Origin: Lachnospiraceae bacterium
GTDB taxonomy: Bacteria > Bacillota > Clostridia > Lachnospirales > Lachnospiraceae
Direction of reading: 5' to 3'
Assembly (NCBI GenBank): GCA_017527205.1
Contig: JAFXQK010000027.1
Span: 1 to 64,000, forward strand
Length of the DNA: 64,000 nucleotides
The notes under the pieces were generated by a model. The model saw only the letters and a program-made list of their open reading frames with translations, was not told where the DNA came from and did not search any database. A program made the position numbers and the translations under genes. This document shows, piece after piece, positions 63,618-64,000 of this stretch; positions within the stretch are counted from its first letter, which is position 1; each line of letters begins with the position of its first letter.

Positions 63618-64000
63618 ATGGAAAAAAAGGTGATCATCAAGGAACTGCATAAACCGGTTCGAGAGATGGAGATTGACGTAAAGGATGACTTATTTATGGA
63701 GGACGTCATGGCTCCCTTGATGGAGCGGCCGAAGGATGTATCCTTTATTTCCCTGAATCGTTTGAACACAATGTATCTTGTGGTCAATGGCATGTCCGGG
63801 ATCGATCTGGAGGACAACTTCCTCTATGTGGAAAACGATGGCGTTCAGAAGGACGGTTTGCTTCCGCAGGTGAAGCCGGCGCGGGGAACGGCCTATTTTG
63901 TCCGCGTGGAGTGGGTGCAGGATGGCTATAAGAAAAAGCCAAAGCTTCGTAGCGTTACGGAGGATGATTTCATCTACGCCCGTAACTTCATGACCGACCT
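63618..64000 (+). CDS. Protein of unknown function, cut by the window edge
   Basis: An open frame from ATG with GGGCGGAG upstream, running 127 codons to the edge without a stop. The start reads MEKKVIIKELHKPVREMEID, then an alpha-beta region with V-S-F-I-S-L-N-R-L-N-T-M-Y-L-V-V-N-G, and a later Y-F-V-R-V-E-W-V-Q-D-G-Y-K-K-K-P. No family recognised. A 109-codon frame on the opposite strand is its shadow. Confidence 0.65.
   Translation, partial: MEKKVIIKELHKPVREMEIDVKDDLFMEDVMAPLMERPKDVSFISLNRLNTMYLVVNGMSGIDLEDNFLYVENDGVQKDGLLPQVKPARGTAYFVRVEWVQDGYKKKPKLRSVTEDDFIYARNFMTD

Overview
The window reads as a chromosome segment of a Gram-positive member of the Clostridia, most likely Lachnospiraceae. 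This is an inference from the order rpmG-secE-nusG-rplK-rplA-rplJ-rplL-rpoB-rpoC followed by rpsL-rpsG-fusA-tuf, AGGAGG-type ribosome binding sites, sigma-A promoters with 17-bp spacers, an L10 leader, a Tad pilus operon with no outer-membrane secretin, and an Rpn-type PD-(D/E)XK protein. No rRNA or tRNA gene was seen.

Layout. 1-6.3 kb: the tail of a cut-off gene, a serine beta-lactamase-like hydrolase, a 39-residue membrane peptide on the minus strand, a MalT-like LuxR regulator, a DUF2442-like protein and a half-length acyl-CoA-ligase-like protein. 6.4-17.8 kb: one long Tad/Flp pilus operon (ATPase, two membrane platform proteins, Flp pilin, two minor-pilin-like proteins, a CpaB/SAF protein, a repeat-bearing lipoprotein, a 1431-residue secreted protein, a prepilin peptidase) behind a long untranslated leader. 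17.9-19.5 kb: a small XRE regulator and UDP-galactopyranose mutase. 19.6-31.1 kb: the ribosomal protein and RNA polymerase block with L1- and L10-type leaders. 31.1-32.05 kb: about 0.9 kb of stacked repeats. 32.2-37.8 kb: rfbD, then rpsL, rpsG, fusA and tuf.

37.9-53.1 kb is accessory DNA. Two paralogous PD-(D/E)XK-like nuclease genes, each 256 codons, both lie directly downstream of an array of about 37-nt hairpins spaced 61-62 bp apart. In both loci a last unpaired half-hairpin sits in phase with the array, exactly 33 nt before the start codon. Upstream of the second array is a 55-bp copy of the 3' end of tuf, so a tuf-tail / hairpin-array / nuclease arrangement seems to have been duplicated. 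The two loci are interleaved with a MerR regulator that has a classic 19-bp-spacer promoter, two ECF sigma/membrane anti-sigma pairs, two unusual ECF sigma factors with long C-terminal extensions, and XRE-TPR regulators. Other hairpin families with array-specific stems but a similar size lie after rpoC and near 49.8 kb.

53.6-64 kb: an AGCS sodium:alanine symporter, a minus-strand operon of a GAF-ABC ATPase fusion and an FtsX-like permease, a small unknown protein, an SLC13/ArsB-type transporter with a cytidylate-kinase-like protein, an Rpn-type protein with a long leader, a small minus-strand protein and a gene cut by the window edge.

The nuclease-linked hairpin arrays are the best candidate for an undescribed element. 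Their function is not shown by the sequence.
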